A stretch of DNA of 64,000 nt, from the NCBI GenBank assembly GCA_030715195.1, contig JAUYVI010000003.1:586960-650959 (forward strand), read 5' to 3'. The notes below the pieces were generated by a model. That model was not told where the DNA came from and ran no database searches. It saw only the letters and a program-made list of their open reading frames with translations. This DNA is from Dongia sedimenti (GTDB lineage: Bacteria; Pseudomonadota; Alphaproteobacteria; Dongiales; Dongiaceae). Both the position numbers and the translations under genes were made by a program. Positions 1 through 8,890 of this stretch are shown one piece after another; positions within the stretch are counted from its first letter, which is position 1; each line of letters begins with the position of its first letter.

Positions 1-288
1 CGCGGCGCGGGCACTTTGCGCTGCGGCGGCCAGGTTCTCGCCCCGGCCGATTACGAGCTCGACGGCTATCTGGTGCCGCCGGCCGGCGTTGCCGGCAGCG
101 GCGAGATCCGGACCGCGCCGGAAGTCCTGCGCAAGGTGTTCGGCCGCCGCGACCTGGAGCTGGTCACCGAGAACGGGCGGAGCCTGAGCTTTCGCTTCTC
201 CGACAAGAAGCTCGCGGCCGGTGACGATGCCGCGCATATCGACGTGACCGGCGGCCTGCCGGAAGCGAAGAACTGGCGCGCGGCCTAA
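1..288 (+). CDS. Hypothetical protein, 3' part
   Basis: An open frame runs from the window edge to a TAA at 286-288, so the gene is probably cut at its 5' end. A TTG at 16 is the only in-window start candidate and has no clear ribosome binding site. The visible 95 residues contain no membrane segment and no motif I recognise. They have a mixed charged composition and end NWRAA. Coding use looks normal for the window, with strong GC at third positions. It converges on the alpha/beta hydrolase gene, 12 nt away. Confidence 0.55.
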   Translation, partial: RGAGTLRCGGQVLAPADYELDGYLVPPAGVAGSGEIRTAPEVLRKVFGRRDLELVTENGRSLSFRFSDKKLAAGDDAAHIDVTGGLPEAKNWRAA

Positions 289-300
289 GCGCCGCCCCGC

Positions 301-1197
301 TCAAGGGCCGGCCATTTCCGGCCGGTCCAGGAAGCGGACGATCTCCTCCCGCAGCATGCGGCCCGGATACCACGGCGAGAGCTTCCACAGCACATCGGCG
401 TGGCCGAGGCCGGGAAGTTCCAGCAACCGCACCGGACTCTTTGCCGCTGCGAGACGGCGCGCGAGGCTGCGGCTGTTTTCCGGATCGACCGTCTCGTCCC
501 GGTCGCCCGTCACCAGCAGGACCGGCGGTGCGCCGGAAGCCGCGAAGCGGACCGGTTGGGTCGCGCTGAGGTCGGACGCCGCGCCGAACACCCAGCGCCA
601 CAAATCGGTATCCAGCTTGAAGTCATAGGGCCCCGCGAGCCCCACCACGCCGCGGATCCGCGCCGCATCGACTCCCGCCGCCGCGCCATAGTGCCGGTGG
701 AGCGCCAGCATTATCGCGTTATAGGCACCGGCCGAATGGCCCATCAGGAACAGCCGCTGCGGATCGCCGCCATGCTCCGCGATGTGGTCCTGGACCCAGC
801 GCAGAGCCTTGGCGCCGTCATCGAGGAAGGCGGGAAACGCGGCCTCGGACCGGAGCCGGTAATCGGGAATGACCGCGACGAAGCCCTCGCCCGCCAGGAA
901 GCGGCCGACGAAGCGGACATCGGCGCGATCGCCGCTGCTCCAGGCGCCGCCATAGAAGAACACCACCACCGGCGCCGGAACCGCACGCGACTGCGACGGC
1001 CGATAGAGATCGAGATGCTGCCGCGCGAGATCGCCATAGGCGATGTCCGCCTCGAGGATGCCTTGGCTTCCGATCGACAGTGCGTTGAGCAGGCCGGTCG
1101 GATCCTTCGCCGCGCGCAGGATGCCGACGGCGAGCAGCCCGGCGAGAGCGCAAGAGACGACCGTGCGAACGAGCCTCCTGGAGCGACCCGGGGTCAC
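301..1197 (-). CDS. Alpha/beta hydrolase, carboxylesterase-like
   Basis: A 298-residue serine hydrolase of the alpha/beta fold. An N-terminal hydrophobic segment (residues about 9-26) suggests export or membrane anchoring. An oxyanion-hole motif FFYGGAW is followed by the nucleophile elbow GHSAG, an acid in GDRDETV and a histidine in GLGHADV near the C-terminus. That is the full catalytic triad order for esterases of the BD-FAE/lipase-like group. The GTG start at 1197 overlaps the TGA of the upstream PAS gene (GTGA), so translational coupling is likely. The open frame extends further upstream, but that part only shadows the PAS gene. Substrate is unknown; a small acyl ester is the usual inference. 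Confidence 0.85.
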   Translation of the reverse strand: MTPGRSRRLVRTVVSCALAGLLAVGILRAAKDPTGLLNALSIGSQGILEADIAYGDLARQHLDLYRPSQSRAVPAPVVVFFYGGAWSSGDRADVRFVGRFLAGEGFVAVIPDYRLRSEAAFPAFLDDGAKALRWVQDHIAEHGGDPQRLFLMGHSAGAYNAIMLALHRHYGAAAGVDAARIRGVVGLAGPYDFKLDTDLWRWVFGAASDLSATQPVRFAASGAPPVLLVTGDRDETVDPENSRSLARRLAAAKSPVRLLELPGLGHADVLWKLSPWYPGRMLREEIVRFLDRPEMAGP

Positions 1198-1736
1198 GTC
1201 GGATCGTCGCTCTTTCGCGGTTGGGTTCGCGCCAGCACCGACCCGGGTTCGACCCGTCGATGGTCGCGGTAGTCGAAGTAGAACAGCAGGATCATGTTCA
1301 CGGTCTCGCCGTCTTCGGACAGCGGCAGGAAGATCACGTCCTCGTTCTCGACGAAGCCGTCCTGCACGTCGAAATCGCCGCGATAGCAGTACGGTGCTTT
1401 GTGCTCGACCACATAGCCGTAATGCTCGAAGGCGAGTTCGCGGTTGGGGCCGAAGAACCCCTCGCCTACCGACTTCCCGGTCGGGTCGTAGCCGCGCAAG
1501 GCCACTTCCTCGGTGCCGACCAGCCGATAGACGAAACGCCGCTCGTCCGGCACCACGTCGATCAGGCTGATCCGCGGCAGATAGGGCTTTAGTTCGGCGG
1601 GATCGATATCGCTGCGCTTGGGCATGCGCCGCTCGCCCTTCTTGCCGCGCCAATAATCCACCAGGACGCGGATGTCCGGATGGCTTTCGGCGATCAGCGC
1701 CTCGATTTCGGCCGCGGTGGGGCTGTCGGACGCCAA
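1194..1736 (-). CDS. Single-domain PAS protein (PAS_5-like)
   Basis: About 180 residues resembling the stand-alone PAS proteins abundant in Rhodospirillales. It has an N-terminal helix with DYWRGKKGERRMP, then LPRISLIDV, FVYRLVGTEE, DPTGKSVGE and a C-terminal beta segment with FLPLSEDGETVNMIL. No output domain is present, so it is probably a sensor or adaptor. The start is uncertain. I chose TTG 1736, preceded by AAGGT at about 6 nt; an ATG at 1919 would also be in frame but has no ribosome binding site and lies inside the start of the opposite gene. It is coupled to the downstream hydrolase by a GTGA overlap. A relative lies at 4959-5462. Confidence 0.75.
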   Translation of the reverse strand: MASDSPTAAEIEALIAESHPDIRVLVDYWRGKKGERRMPKRSDIDPAELKPYLPRISLIDVVPDERRFVYRLVGTEEVALRGYDPTGKSVGEGFFGPNRELAFEHYGYVVEHKAPYCYRGDFDVQDGFVENEDVIFLPLSEDGETVNMILLFYFDYRDHRRVEPGSVLARTQPRKSDDPT

Positions 1737-1917
1737 AGACGGACCTTTCGTTGCGCCGGATTCGCTGTCCGGCAGATGAGACGCTGCAACCTGGACAATC
1801 CGAACGGGAACGGCAAGCGCCTTCGGCCGCGCCGGGCGCACATTCCTATCCGCAGGCGAGGACGGAACCTTTGGGGCGGAAATCCGCTGTTTCGTTGCAC
1901 AGCAAAGAGAGTCGTCC

Positions 1918-2124
1918 ATGCCGCATGAGCCAGCGAACGAGCCCGTGAGCACCGTCTTCGAGGGCTCGAATCACGTGCTGCGCGGAATCCTGCAACAGCT
2001 CGATTTCTGGAATGCGCTCGAAGGCCATGTTGCGGAAAAGCGGGAGATGCTGCCCGGACTGACGGCCGCCGCCGAAGCGCTGCGCGGCGCGCTGCAGCGC
2101 GCCAGGGGTGGGACCGCGCTCTGA
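1918..2124 (+). CDS. Small hypothetical protein (68 aa)
   Basis: A 68-residue mostly helical, soluble protein, with segments such as LRGILQQLDFWNAL and AAEALRGALQRA. ATG 1918 is preceded by AGAGAG at a workable distance. It diverges from the PAS gene and is followed after about 70 nt by a small membrane protein on the same strand. I do not recognise a family. It could be a short regulatory or adaptor protein, but the only support is a clean frame with plausible codon use. Confidence 0.5.
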   Translation: MPHEPANEPVSTVFEGSNHVLRGILQQLDFWNALEGHVAEKREMLPGLTAAAEALRGALQRARGGTAL

Positions 2125-2193
2125 GCCGGCAACCAACCGGGGGCGCCCGGGTTGTTGAGCCACACCGCGAAATGCACCTACTGGAGGTATGCT

Positions 2194-2490
2194 ATGCAGA
2201 ACCTCGTCCCCGGCGTCACCACGCCAAGCCTCACGACACGGATCCTGATGACCGCCCTGGTCTACATGATGTTGCAGGGCGTGCTGTTCGGCTTCGGCGC
2301 CATGCTGATCCTCGGCACCCCGCTCGCTGCCCATGCCATGGCGCTGATGCCGTGGATGATCGGCGTCACGGCGCTCGTCGCCCTGCCCCTCTCCTGGATG
2401 CTGGTGCCCTATTTGCGGACGCGGCGGGAGAACCAGATCGCCCGCCAGCGTGAGCATCTCAACCTGCCGGGCGTCGGCCAGGTCAGCTAA
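2194..2490 (+). CDS. Small two-helix membrane protein (98 aa)
   Basis: ATG 2194 follows a strong CTGGAGG site at 2181-2187 with ideal spacing, which decides the start over an ATG 42 nt upstream. The protein has two hydrophobic helices, roughly residues 16-40 and 47-68, and a basic cytoplasmic tail (RTRRENQIARQRE), so the positive-inside rule puts the C-terminus in the cytoplasm. I do not recognise the family. Its TAA overlaps the stop codon of the convergent monooxygenase by four bases (2487-2490). Confidence 0.7.
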   Translation: MQNLVPGVTTPSLTTRILMTALVYMMLQGVLFGFGAMLILGTPLAAHAMALMPWMIGVTALVALPLSWMLVPYLRTRRENQIARQREHLNLPGVGQVS

Positions 2491-3737
2491 CCCGCCGCCC
2501 GATAGCTTTCGTAGCTGCGCTGGATCACGATCTGGTCGGCGATGAACTTGGCATCGTGCCAGACGCCCCAGATGAAGCTCGAGCCGCGGCGCGACAGCCA
2601 GGGCAGCCCAAGGAAATAGAGTCCCGGCACCGCCGAGACACCGCGGCGCTGTCTCGGCTTGCCCTTCGCGTCGAGCACGGGGAGCTTCAGCCAGCCGTAG
2701 TCGACCGCGAAACCGGTCGCCCAGACGATCGACGTGACGCCGGCCTGCTTGAGGTCGAGCTCCAGAATGGGCTTGGCCATGCAGGCGGGATCGGGGCCGA
2801 TCTTCCGCGCTTCGGGCTCCTCGGGAAGGTCGAGGCCGTTGCGGGCAATATAGGCATCCGCTTCGTCGAGCAGCGCCAGATAGTCCGCATCGCCCTGCGC
2901 CACGTTGCGCGCGAGATCGGGGGCGAAGCGCATCACGCCGTTCTTGAAGGACTCCGCGCGACCGACCAGTTGCATGCCGCGCGCGGCGAGCCGGCGGAAG
3001 TCGACCGTGTTGCCGCCATAGGCACCACTCACCGCAATGGTGACATGCTCGGCGCCGGCCGGCGGGGTCTCGAGGTCCCATTTGCCAAGCACGCCCAGCC
3101 ACCAGACGAAGTCGCGGCCGCGATAGCGCCGCGGCGGCCGGCCATGCGGACCGACCGAGAGAAACACCCGCCGCCCGGCGCGCAGCAACTCGTCGGCGAT
3201 CTGCGTGCCCGAGGACCCCGCCCCCACCACCAGCACCGCGCCTTCCGGCAACTGCGTGGGATTGCGATAGGCGTTCGAATGGATCTGCAGCAGGCCCGCG
3301 GTCTCCGGCACGATGGCCGGAATGATCGGCCGCTGGAACGGGCCGGTGGCGACCACCACGCGCGCCGCCTCGATCGGGCCTCGCGAGGTCTCGACGCGAA
3401 AGCCGCGCCGGCCGGATTGCGCTTCGACTGAAGTCACTTCGACGCCGCAGCGGATCGGCGCGCCGATCTTCTCGGCATAGGCGACGAAATAATCCGCGAC
3501 GCTTTCCTTGCCGGGAAAGGCATCGGGATCGCCGGCAAACTCCAGGTTTGGAAACCGGTCATGCCAGGCCGGCCCGTTGGCGACCAGGGAGTCCCAGCGC
3601 TCCGACCGCCAGCGCTCGGCGATGCGGTGCCGCTCCAGCACCAGATGCGGCACCCCGGCCTTGCCCAGATGCTCGCTCATCGCGACGCCGGCCTGGCCGG
3701 CGCCGATCACCAGCGTATCCACTCTCTCGACCGACAT
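2487..3737 (-). CDS. Flavin-dependent monooxygenase (CzcO/FMO-like NAD(P)-binding protein)
   Basis: A 416-residue flavoprotein. It has an N-terminal FAD Rossmann motif GAGQAG (about residues 12-17), the conserved ERWRSERWDSL segment typical of this group, VVATGPFQRP, and a second NAD(P)H dinucleotide motif GAGSSGTQIA near residue 170. VWATGF comes late in the chain. This architecture fits class B flavin monooxygenases and the CzcO proteins annotated as 'involved in K+ transport', an annotation not to be taken literally. The substrate cannot be read from sequence. It stands alone, convergent with a small membrane-protein gene and tail-to-head with rsgA. Confidence 0.85.
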   Translation of the reverse strand: MSVERVDTLVIGAGQAGVAMSEHLGKAGVPHLVLERHRIAERWRSERWDSLVANGPAWHDRFPNLEFAGDPDAFPGKESVADYFVAYAEKIGAPIRCGVEVTSVEAQSGRRGFRVETSRGPIEAARVVVATGPFQRPIIPAIVPETAGLLQIHSNAYRNPTQLPEGAVLVVGAGSSGTQIADELLRAGRRVFLSVGPHGRPPRRYRGRDFVWWLGVLGKWDLETPPAGAEHVTIAVSGAYGGNTVDFRRLAARGMQLVGRAESFKNGVMRFAPDLARNVAQGDADYLALLDEADAYIARNGLDLPEEPEARKIGPDPACMAKPILELDLKQAGVTSIVWATGFAVDYGWLKLPVLDAKGKPRQRRGVSAVPGLYFLGLPWLSRRGSSFIWGVWHDAKFIADQIVIQRSYESYRAAG

Positions 3738-3838
3738 GGCTGCGTCCCTGTTGCGCTCTGATGTCAGCCTAGTCGAGCAGCCTGCATAGAGAAAATATGA
3801 TTTATCGAGGCATTGCTTCGGATATTTCTATTGGCCGG

Positions 3839-4903
3839 CTACCGGTCCTTCTTCGCGGACTTGACCAGCCGGCCGAACGCCCGCTCCTTCTTCCGCTTCT
3901 CGGCGGGCGACAGCGCGCCGAGCTTCGCCTCCCGCGCCAGCTTGAGGAAGTTGTCGTAATGTCCGCGATCGAGGGTACCGGCGCTGACGGCGGCGAGCAC
4001 CGCGCAGCCCGGCTCGCTGACATGCGTGCAGTTGTTGAACTTGCATTGCGGTGCCAGCGCCAGGATGTCGGCGAAGCCGCCGGCGAGGCCGGCCTCGGCG
4101 TCGAGCAGGCCGAACTCGCGCATGCCGGGATTGTCGATCACCATGGCGCCGTTCGCGAGCACGATCAGCTCGCGGCGCACCGTGGTGTGACGGCCCTCGC
4201 CGCTGCCGCTGACGGTCTTGGTTTCCTGTTGCGCATGGCCGATCAGCCCGTTGATGAGCGTGCTCTTGCCCACGCCCGACGAGCCGACGAAGCAATAGGT
4301 CTGGCCCGGCACCAGCATGCGCTGGAGCTCATCGATGCCCTCATGGGTGACGTTGCTCAAGCGCAGCACCGGCGCGGCGATCCCCGCGCCGCGGATCTCC
4401 GCGATCTGCCCTTCCACGATCTCCGGCGCGACCAGATCGGTCTTGGTCAACAGGATCCACGGCGTTGCCCCGCCTTCGGCGACCATGGTCAGATAGCGCT
4501 CCAGCCGCTTCAGGTTGAAGTCGTAATGACAGGACTGGACGACGATCACGCAATCGACATTGGCGGCGATCATCTGCTCCCCGACGGCGCCCGCTGCCTT
4601 GCGGCGCAGGGAGGTCTGGCGCTCCAGCAAGGCCTGCACTGAGCCGAAGCCGTCGGCCCCGGCGCGCGCCACGCAGACCCAATCGCCGACGCAGGGCCGC
4701 GCCGCCGCCGCCCGCGCGCTGTGCAGCAGGTTGCCGGAGAGCTGCGCCCGAAAGACGCCGGTCTCGTTCAGCAGCACCAGCCAGCCGCGATCCACCGAGG
4801 TCACCCGCGCCGCGGTGTCCGCCGGGCCGCAATGCAGCCGGGCCTGCTCGGCGAACCAGGGGTTCCAGCCCAGGGCGGCGCGATCAGGGTTCAAGTCAGG
4901 CAC
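3839..4903 (-). CDS. rsgA: Ribosome small subunit-dependent GTPase RsgA
   Basis: A 354-residue circularly permuted GTPase that helps 30S subunit maturation. After an OB-fold N-terminus come the permuted G motifs: TKTD (G4, about 153-156), GSSGVGKS (G1, 207-214) and DNPG as G3, where DTPG is the commoner form. A C-terminal zinc knuckle follows (CKFNNC, then H and C a few residues on). The lysine-rich C-terminus fits RNA binding. GTG 4903 is preceded by GGAG at 8 nt. The length is typical. The gene is monocistronic here. Confidence 0.95.
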   Translation of the reverse strand: MPDLNPDRAALGWNPWFAEQARLHCGPADTAARVTSVDRGWLVLLNETGVFRAQLSGNLLHSARAAAARPCVGDWVCVARAGADGFGSVQALLERQTSLRRKAAGAVGEQMIAANVDCVIVVQSCHYDFNLKRLERYLTMVAEGGATPWILLTKTDLVAPEIVEGQIAEIRGAGIAAPVLRLSNVTHEGIDELQRMLVPGQTYCFVGSSGVGKSTLINGLIGHAQQETKTVSGSGEGRHTTVRRELIVLANGAMVIDNPGMREFGLLDAEAGLAGGFADILALAPQCKFNNCTHVSEPGCAVLAAVSAGTLDRGHYDNFLKLAREAKLGALSPAEKRKKERAFGRLVKSAKKDR

Positions 4904-4958
4904 TCATTCAACTCCGTTGCCGATTGCCGCATGACGAGCCACGCTTTCGCCCGCGGCG

Positions 4959-5462
4959 TCAAGGCCGATGGCGCGCCGCGCGCGACGCTTCCTGCGACCC
5001 GCGCAGGAAGTCGACGAAGATCATCAGCATGTCCACGTGCTCGTGGTCGGTCGCGAGCGGCAGTAACACGGATTCGATGTGCAGGAACTCCCTGTGCGGC
5101 CCGACATAGGCCGGGCGCAGGAAGACCGGCGCCCGGGTCGCGACCGCTTCCGCGTGATAGTCCCAGAGCGGATTGCCCGGCCCCTGGCCGGGGATCGCGG
5201 TCATCCACTGTCCGGTGGGGTCGCGCTCAAGATGGTGGCGCACGGCGGAGCCGACCAGGCGATAGCGGAAATCCAAGGGCTGAAGCCGCACGTCCTTCAG
5301 CATCATATAGGGCGCCAGCTCGGGCACCTCGATCAGCGGATCGAAGTCGCCACGCGCGGGCAGCGCGCGCGCCCCCTTCTTCGCGGTCCAGTACGCCACC
5401 CCGGCGCGCACCAGCGGCGACTGCAGCTCCATCTCGGCGATCATGGCAGGCATCGCCGGCAT
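4959..5462 (-). CDS. Single-domain PAS protein (PAS_5-like)
   Basis: About 167 residues with the same layout as the PAS protein at 1194-1736: a start helix ending AYWTAKKGARALPARGDFDP, then LAPYMMLKDV, DFRYRLVGSAV, RDPTGQWM and a late strand VLLPLATDHEHVDML. It carries no output domain. Start choice is uncertain between ATG 5462 and an upstream ATG at 5510; neither has a good ribosome binding site. The two PAS proteins flank a monooxygenase and rsgA, and the next gene on the right is a PAS-PAS-HD-GYP protein. Confidence 0.75.
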   Translation of the reverse strand: MPAMPAMIAEMELQSPLVRAGVAYWTAKKGARALPARGDFDPLIEVPELAPYMMLKDVRLQPLDFRYRLVGSAVRHHLERDPTGQWMTAIPGQGPGNPLWDYHAEAVATRAPVFLRPAYVGPHREFLHIESVLLPLATDHEHVDMLMIFVDFLRGSQEASRAARHRP

Positions 5463-5680
5463 CCTACCGGCTTTCCACCGCAGCGCAGCGCTGTAGCTGA
5501 TGATCTGCATCAAGCATCGCGCATGAAGCTTGGGATTCCGGACGCCTGCGACAATTCGTCGGCGCCGGTTACGCACGGCAACTCAACGCTTGAGCCGCAA
5601 ATCCCGAAAAGTTGAGGAAGAATTAATAGGTCCATCGATAGCGTCGATCGAAGTTGCAACCGCATCCGCTCGGCCCCGCC

Positions 5681-7210
5681 ATGTACAAGAAGCCTGCGAT
5701 TACCCTCGCCTCGTCCTGGACCGCCCTCGGCGTCGTGCTGGTCGGATGGAAGGCGGCGAGCCCGAACATCGGGATGCCGACCTTCTCGGGCGAGCTGGCC
5801 GAGATCGCGGCTCTCGTCGCCCTGGGCGGAGCGCTGCTCTATTTCGGCACGATCTGCCTGGGGCGCCGCCTCGAGGCGCGCTACGAGTTGATGTTCGCCG
5901 ACAACCCGAGCCCGCTGCTGGTCTATGACCGCGAGACGCTGCGGATCAGCGCGGTGAACGACGCCGCCCTCACGCTCTACGGCTACAGCCGCGAGGAGTT
6001 CCTGCGGATGCGGGCCGACCAGCTGATCGTGCCCGAGGAGATCCCCACGCTGCATGAATACCTCGCGTCGCTGAAGGGACCGATGCGGGCGCAGCGGATC
6101 TGGCGGCAGGTCCGCAAGGACGGCCGCCCGCTGCTGGTCGAGATCGCCTCCAACGACGTGCCGCTGTCGGGCCGCCCGACGCGCCTGTGCTGCATCCGCG
6201 ACGTGACCGAGGTGCAGGAGTCGCTGGCCCGGCTGCAGCAATCCGAGCAACGCTATCGCACGCTGACCGAGCAGCCGATCGCCGGCGTCTACATGCTGCG
6301 CGACGACCGCATCGACTATATCAACAAGCGCGGCGCCGAGATCTTCGGCTACAGCCCCGAGGAACTGACCGGCAAGCCGGTCCACGCGCTGATCCTCCCG
6401 GCCGACGTGACCCGGATCGAGAACCACATCCAGCGCCTGCTCTCCGGCGCGGTCAAGGCGGTGCGCGACGAGTTCGGCGTGCGGCGCAAGGACGGCGTGG
6501 AGATCGTCATCGGCGCCCATGCCGCGGTGACCGAGCTGCAGGGCGACCGCGTGATCCTGGGCATCATGCAGGACATCACCGAGGTGGCCCGTTCGCGCGA
6601 CACCATCGACGAATATGCCGAGCGGCTGGAGCGGACGGTGGTCGGCACGCTGGACATGATCGCGCATGTGATCGAGCTGCGCGATCCCTACACCGCCGGC
6701 CATGAATCGCGCGTGGGCGAGCTCGCGGCGGCGATCGGCGCGGAGATGGGCCTGGACGAGGCGAAGCAGCGCGGCCTGCGCATCGCCGGCGCGGTGCACG
6801 ACGTCGGCAAGATCCGCGTGCCGGCGGAGATCCTGACCCGGCCCGGCAAGCTCTCCGCCACCGAATACCATCTTGTGCAGGAGCATGCCCAGTCCGGCTA
6901 CGACATCCTGAAGGCGGTCGACTTCCCCTGGCCGGTCGCCGAAGTCGCGCGGCAGCATCACGAGCGTCTCGACGGCAGCGGCTATCCCGCGGGGCTCAAG
7001 GGCGACGCGATCATCCTCGAGGCCCGCATCGTCGCGGTCGCCGACGTGGTGGAATCCATGGCCGCGCACCGCCCCTACCGCCCCGGCCTCGGCATCGACC
7101 GCGCCCTGGCCGAGATCGAAGCCCATGCCGGGACCCATTACGATCCGGACGCCGTCGCCGCCTGTCTCCGGCTGTTCCGCACCCAGGGCTACCACCTGCC
7201 CGCGGAATAG
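5681..7210 (+). CDS. Membrane PAS-PAS-HD-GYP phosphodiesterase
   Basis: A 509-residue predicted cyclic-di-GMP phosphodiesterase. Two membrane helices (about residues 6-23 and 40-61) are followed by PAS domain 1 (about 66-185, ending CIRDVTE), PAS domain 2 (about 195-310, ending GIMQDITE), a short coiled linker and an HD-GYP domain. The HD-GYP metal ligands are visible: HESR, HDVGKI, and the signature HHERLDGSGYP. All catalytic residues seem intact. ATG 5681 begins the hydrophobic leader; an in-frame ATG at 5654 adds nine unremarkable residues. A role lowering c-di-GMP in response to a PAS-sensed signal is inferred from the family. Confidence 0.9.
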   Translation: MYKKPAITLASSWTALGVVLVGWKAASPNIGMPTFSGELAEIAALVALGGALLYFGTICLGRRLEARYELMFADNPSPLLVYDRETLRISAVNDAALTLYGYSREEFLRMRADQLIVPEEIPTLHEYLASLKGPMRAQRIWRQVRKDGRPLLVEIASNDVPLSGRPTRLCCIRDVTEVQESLARLQQSEQRYRTLTEQPIAGVYMLRDDRIDYINKRGAEIFGYSPEELTGKPVHALILPADVTRIENHIQRLLSGAVKAVRDEFGVRRKDGVEIVIGAHAAVTELQGDRVILGIMQDITEVARSRDTIDEYAERLERTVVGTLDMIAHVIELRDPYTAGHESRVGELAAAIGAEMGLDEAKQRGLRIAGAVHDVGKIRVPAEILTRPGKLSATEYHLVQEHAQSGYDILKAVDFPWPVAEVARQHHERLDGSGYPAGLKGDAIILEARIVAVADVVESMAAHRPYRPGLGIDRALAEIEAHAGTHYDPDAVAACLRLFRTQGYHLPAE

Positions 7211-7221
7211 CGCCGCGCGCA

Positions 7222-7557
7222 TCAGCGGCCGCGTTTCTCCCGCGGCTGCATCGCGGTCATCAGCGGGAGTTGCAGCTCGCGCGGATCGGGCCGCTTGCTC
7301 TTGGCGCGCCGGCCGGTGCCTGCGCCAGGGGGCGGCGCGGTCTTGCCGGCGGCGCTCTCGGTTAGGCGCAAAGCCATGGCGCTGACCTGGAACGCGGCAC
7401 CCGATTGCAGCACCGGACGCACGGCGCGGATGAAGCGGTTGCGGATCCGGACCGGCGTCTCGGCCCAGCCGGTCCGGTTGCCGGCCGGCCCGAGCTCGTC
7501 GGCGATGAGCGCGCTCCACAGCGCGTCCATGAACGGGTCGGTCGATTTCTTCGGCAT
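7222..7557 (-). CDS. Hypothetical protein (111 aa)
   Basis: A 111-residue soluble basic protein. The N-terminal half is helical and conserved-looking (FMDALWSALIADELG, then RIRNRFIRAVRPVL). The C-terminus is Pro/Arg/Lys-rich and probably disordered. ATG 7557 is preceded by GGGAGAGA at a good distance, which rules out a longer start at 7635. It converges with the HD-GYP gene, leaving only 11 nt between stops. I do not recognise a family. Confidence 0.6.
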   Translation of the reverse strand: MPKKSTDPFMDALWSALIADELGPAGNRTGWAETPVRIRNRFIRAVRPVLQSGAAFQVSAMALRLTESAAGKTAPPPGAGTGRRAKSKRPDPRELQLPLMTAMQPREKRGR

Positions 7558-8132
7558 GGGTCTCTCCCGGCGAGTCCGACTGGAATCGCATGATAGAGCA
7601 GCGGACCCAAAATGGCGGCCCGTTGCCGGCGGCACCGGCGCGTCCGCAAACCCTTAACGCAAACCTGAACAACACAGACAACCCGCCAGGGCGCGACCCG
7701 GTTGGGCATTCGCAAAGCCTTGAAGAATTTACAAAATTCCCACCCCGACCCAGACGATGCGGTGAAATCGAATGCTCGTTCTGTCTGCGTCCTGTCTGCG
7801 ATGCGGTGCAGCAAAGCGGGCTCGGGCCGCGCGCAGCAACCGGCCGCGAAATCCCCGTTCGTCAACGTCCGGTCAACCTTGGCGAACCGCCTTCGCGCGG
7901 CGCGCGGTGAGAGAAGCACTGCAGGCGACACAGACCGCTGTGGTTGCCCTGCAGAACCGATATGGAGTCTTTTCCGGTCTGGGTCCTGTCTGGGTTGCCC
8001 GCGACCGAGGGCGATCTGCACATGTCAAACAACAGACTATTGTACTCGTTTTGTTCTTGCCGATCAATCGACCGTCCTTGCCTGCAGGCGCCTCGCGTTG
8101 CGCCAGACCCCGCGGAATCAGGCGGCGCGGAA
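7558..8132. other. 575-nt gap without a convincing gene
   Basis: This lies between the 111-aa hypothetical gene and the PEP-CTERM gene. Open frames exist on the plus strand, but their predicted proteins are Arg/Cys-rich and look like noise. It holds a locally AT-richer stretch near 7715-7745, a short tandem repeat of CTGTCTGCG (7781-7789 and 7792-7800) and a related GTCCTGTCTGG near 7985. I see no RNA gene, terminator or mobile-element end. Confidence 0.5.
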
Positions 8133-8738
8133 TCAGGCCGTCGCGGGCGCCGCCAAGCGCTTCTCCGCCCGCGCGCGCCGCCAGTGCAGACCGCCGAGGC
8201 CGGCCAGCGCCGAGAGCAGCAACGGCAGGGCGCCGGGGATCGGGGTGGTCGCGACCGCCGAGACCTTCACGTTGTCGATCAGGAAGGTCGCACCCGGCCC
8301 GATCGGCTGCAGCCACACGTTGGAGAGGTTGGTCAGACCGAGGTTCAGGGTCTGCAGTCCCGCGGCGGCATCGGTCGTGATGACGCTGTTCAGCACCGGA
8401 ACCCCGTCGATGCGCGACGCTTGGATCTGAAACGACACCACGTTGCCGCTGTTCGCGATATCCGCGAAGTCCAGACTGTCGAGATTGAATGCGACCAGGC
8501 CGCCGAGGCTGAACATCATCGGCCCGAAGATCGACAGGGTGTGGAACGGCTGCGGTTGGAACTGGTCGAAGGTGTTGGCACTCACCGCCCCCGCGAACGT
8601 GTATCCGGACTCGGTGTAGATGCCGGTGGTCGGCGCATCGAAGGTCACGGTGGTGGCCGATGCCCCCGCCGAGAACAGGCCGCACAATCCCGCCGCTGCC
8701 GCGGCCAGCACGAGACTCCGTAAGTTCGAACCCCACAT
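8133..8738 (-). CDS. PEP-CTERM/VPLPA-type secreted surface protein
   Basis: A 201-residue exported protein. A signal peptide (hydrophobic from about residue 8, ending ASA at 25-27) leads into a beta-rich body that begins TTVTFDAPTTGIYTESGY. The body resembles the extracellular jelly-roll-like domains common in PEP-CTERM proteins. The C-terminus is a sorting signal: the motif ATTPIPGALPLL, a hydrophobic helix, then an Arg-rich tail (HWRRARAEKR). Such signals are processed by an exosortase, which is not in this window. Three other proteins here carry the same ATTPIP motif. The start is ATG 8738. Confidence 0.85.
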   Translation of the reverse strand: MWGSNLRSLVLAAAAAGLCGLFSAGASATTVTFDAPTTGIYTESGYTFAGAVSANTFDQFQPQPFHTLSIFGPMMFSLGGLVAFNLDSLDFADIANSGNVVSFQIQASRIDGVPVLNSVITTDAAAGLQTLNLGLTNLSNVWLQPIGPGATFLIDNVKVSAVATTPIPGALPLLLSALAGLGGLHWRRARAEKRLAAPATA

Positions 8739-8890
8739 GATGGCCCCCCCATTTGGCGTTGCAGGAACGCAACTTTACGGTTTCAATTTCCGCGTGTCTG
8801 CCAAAAATCGCCGCCGCGGCCGCCGGTTCGCCAAACATTCATCGCCGCCTAGGAATATGATGACGACAGCGCGACAGGAGACGCGCCGAC

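Noticed and set aside
5510-7681. A 723-codon frame antisense to the HD-GYP gene
   Set aside because: Covers a well-supported gene on the other strand and has no recognisable protein features.
7702-8430. Plus-strand frame across the 7.6-8.1 kb gap and into the PEP-CTERM gene
   Set aside because: Product is Arg/Cys-rich without structure and overlaps a better supported gene on the opposite strand.
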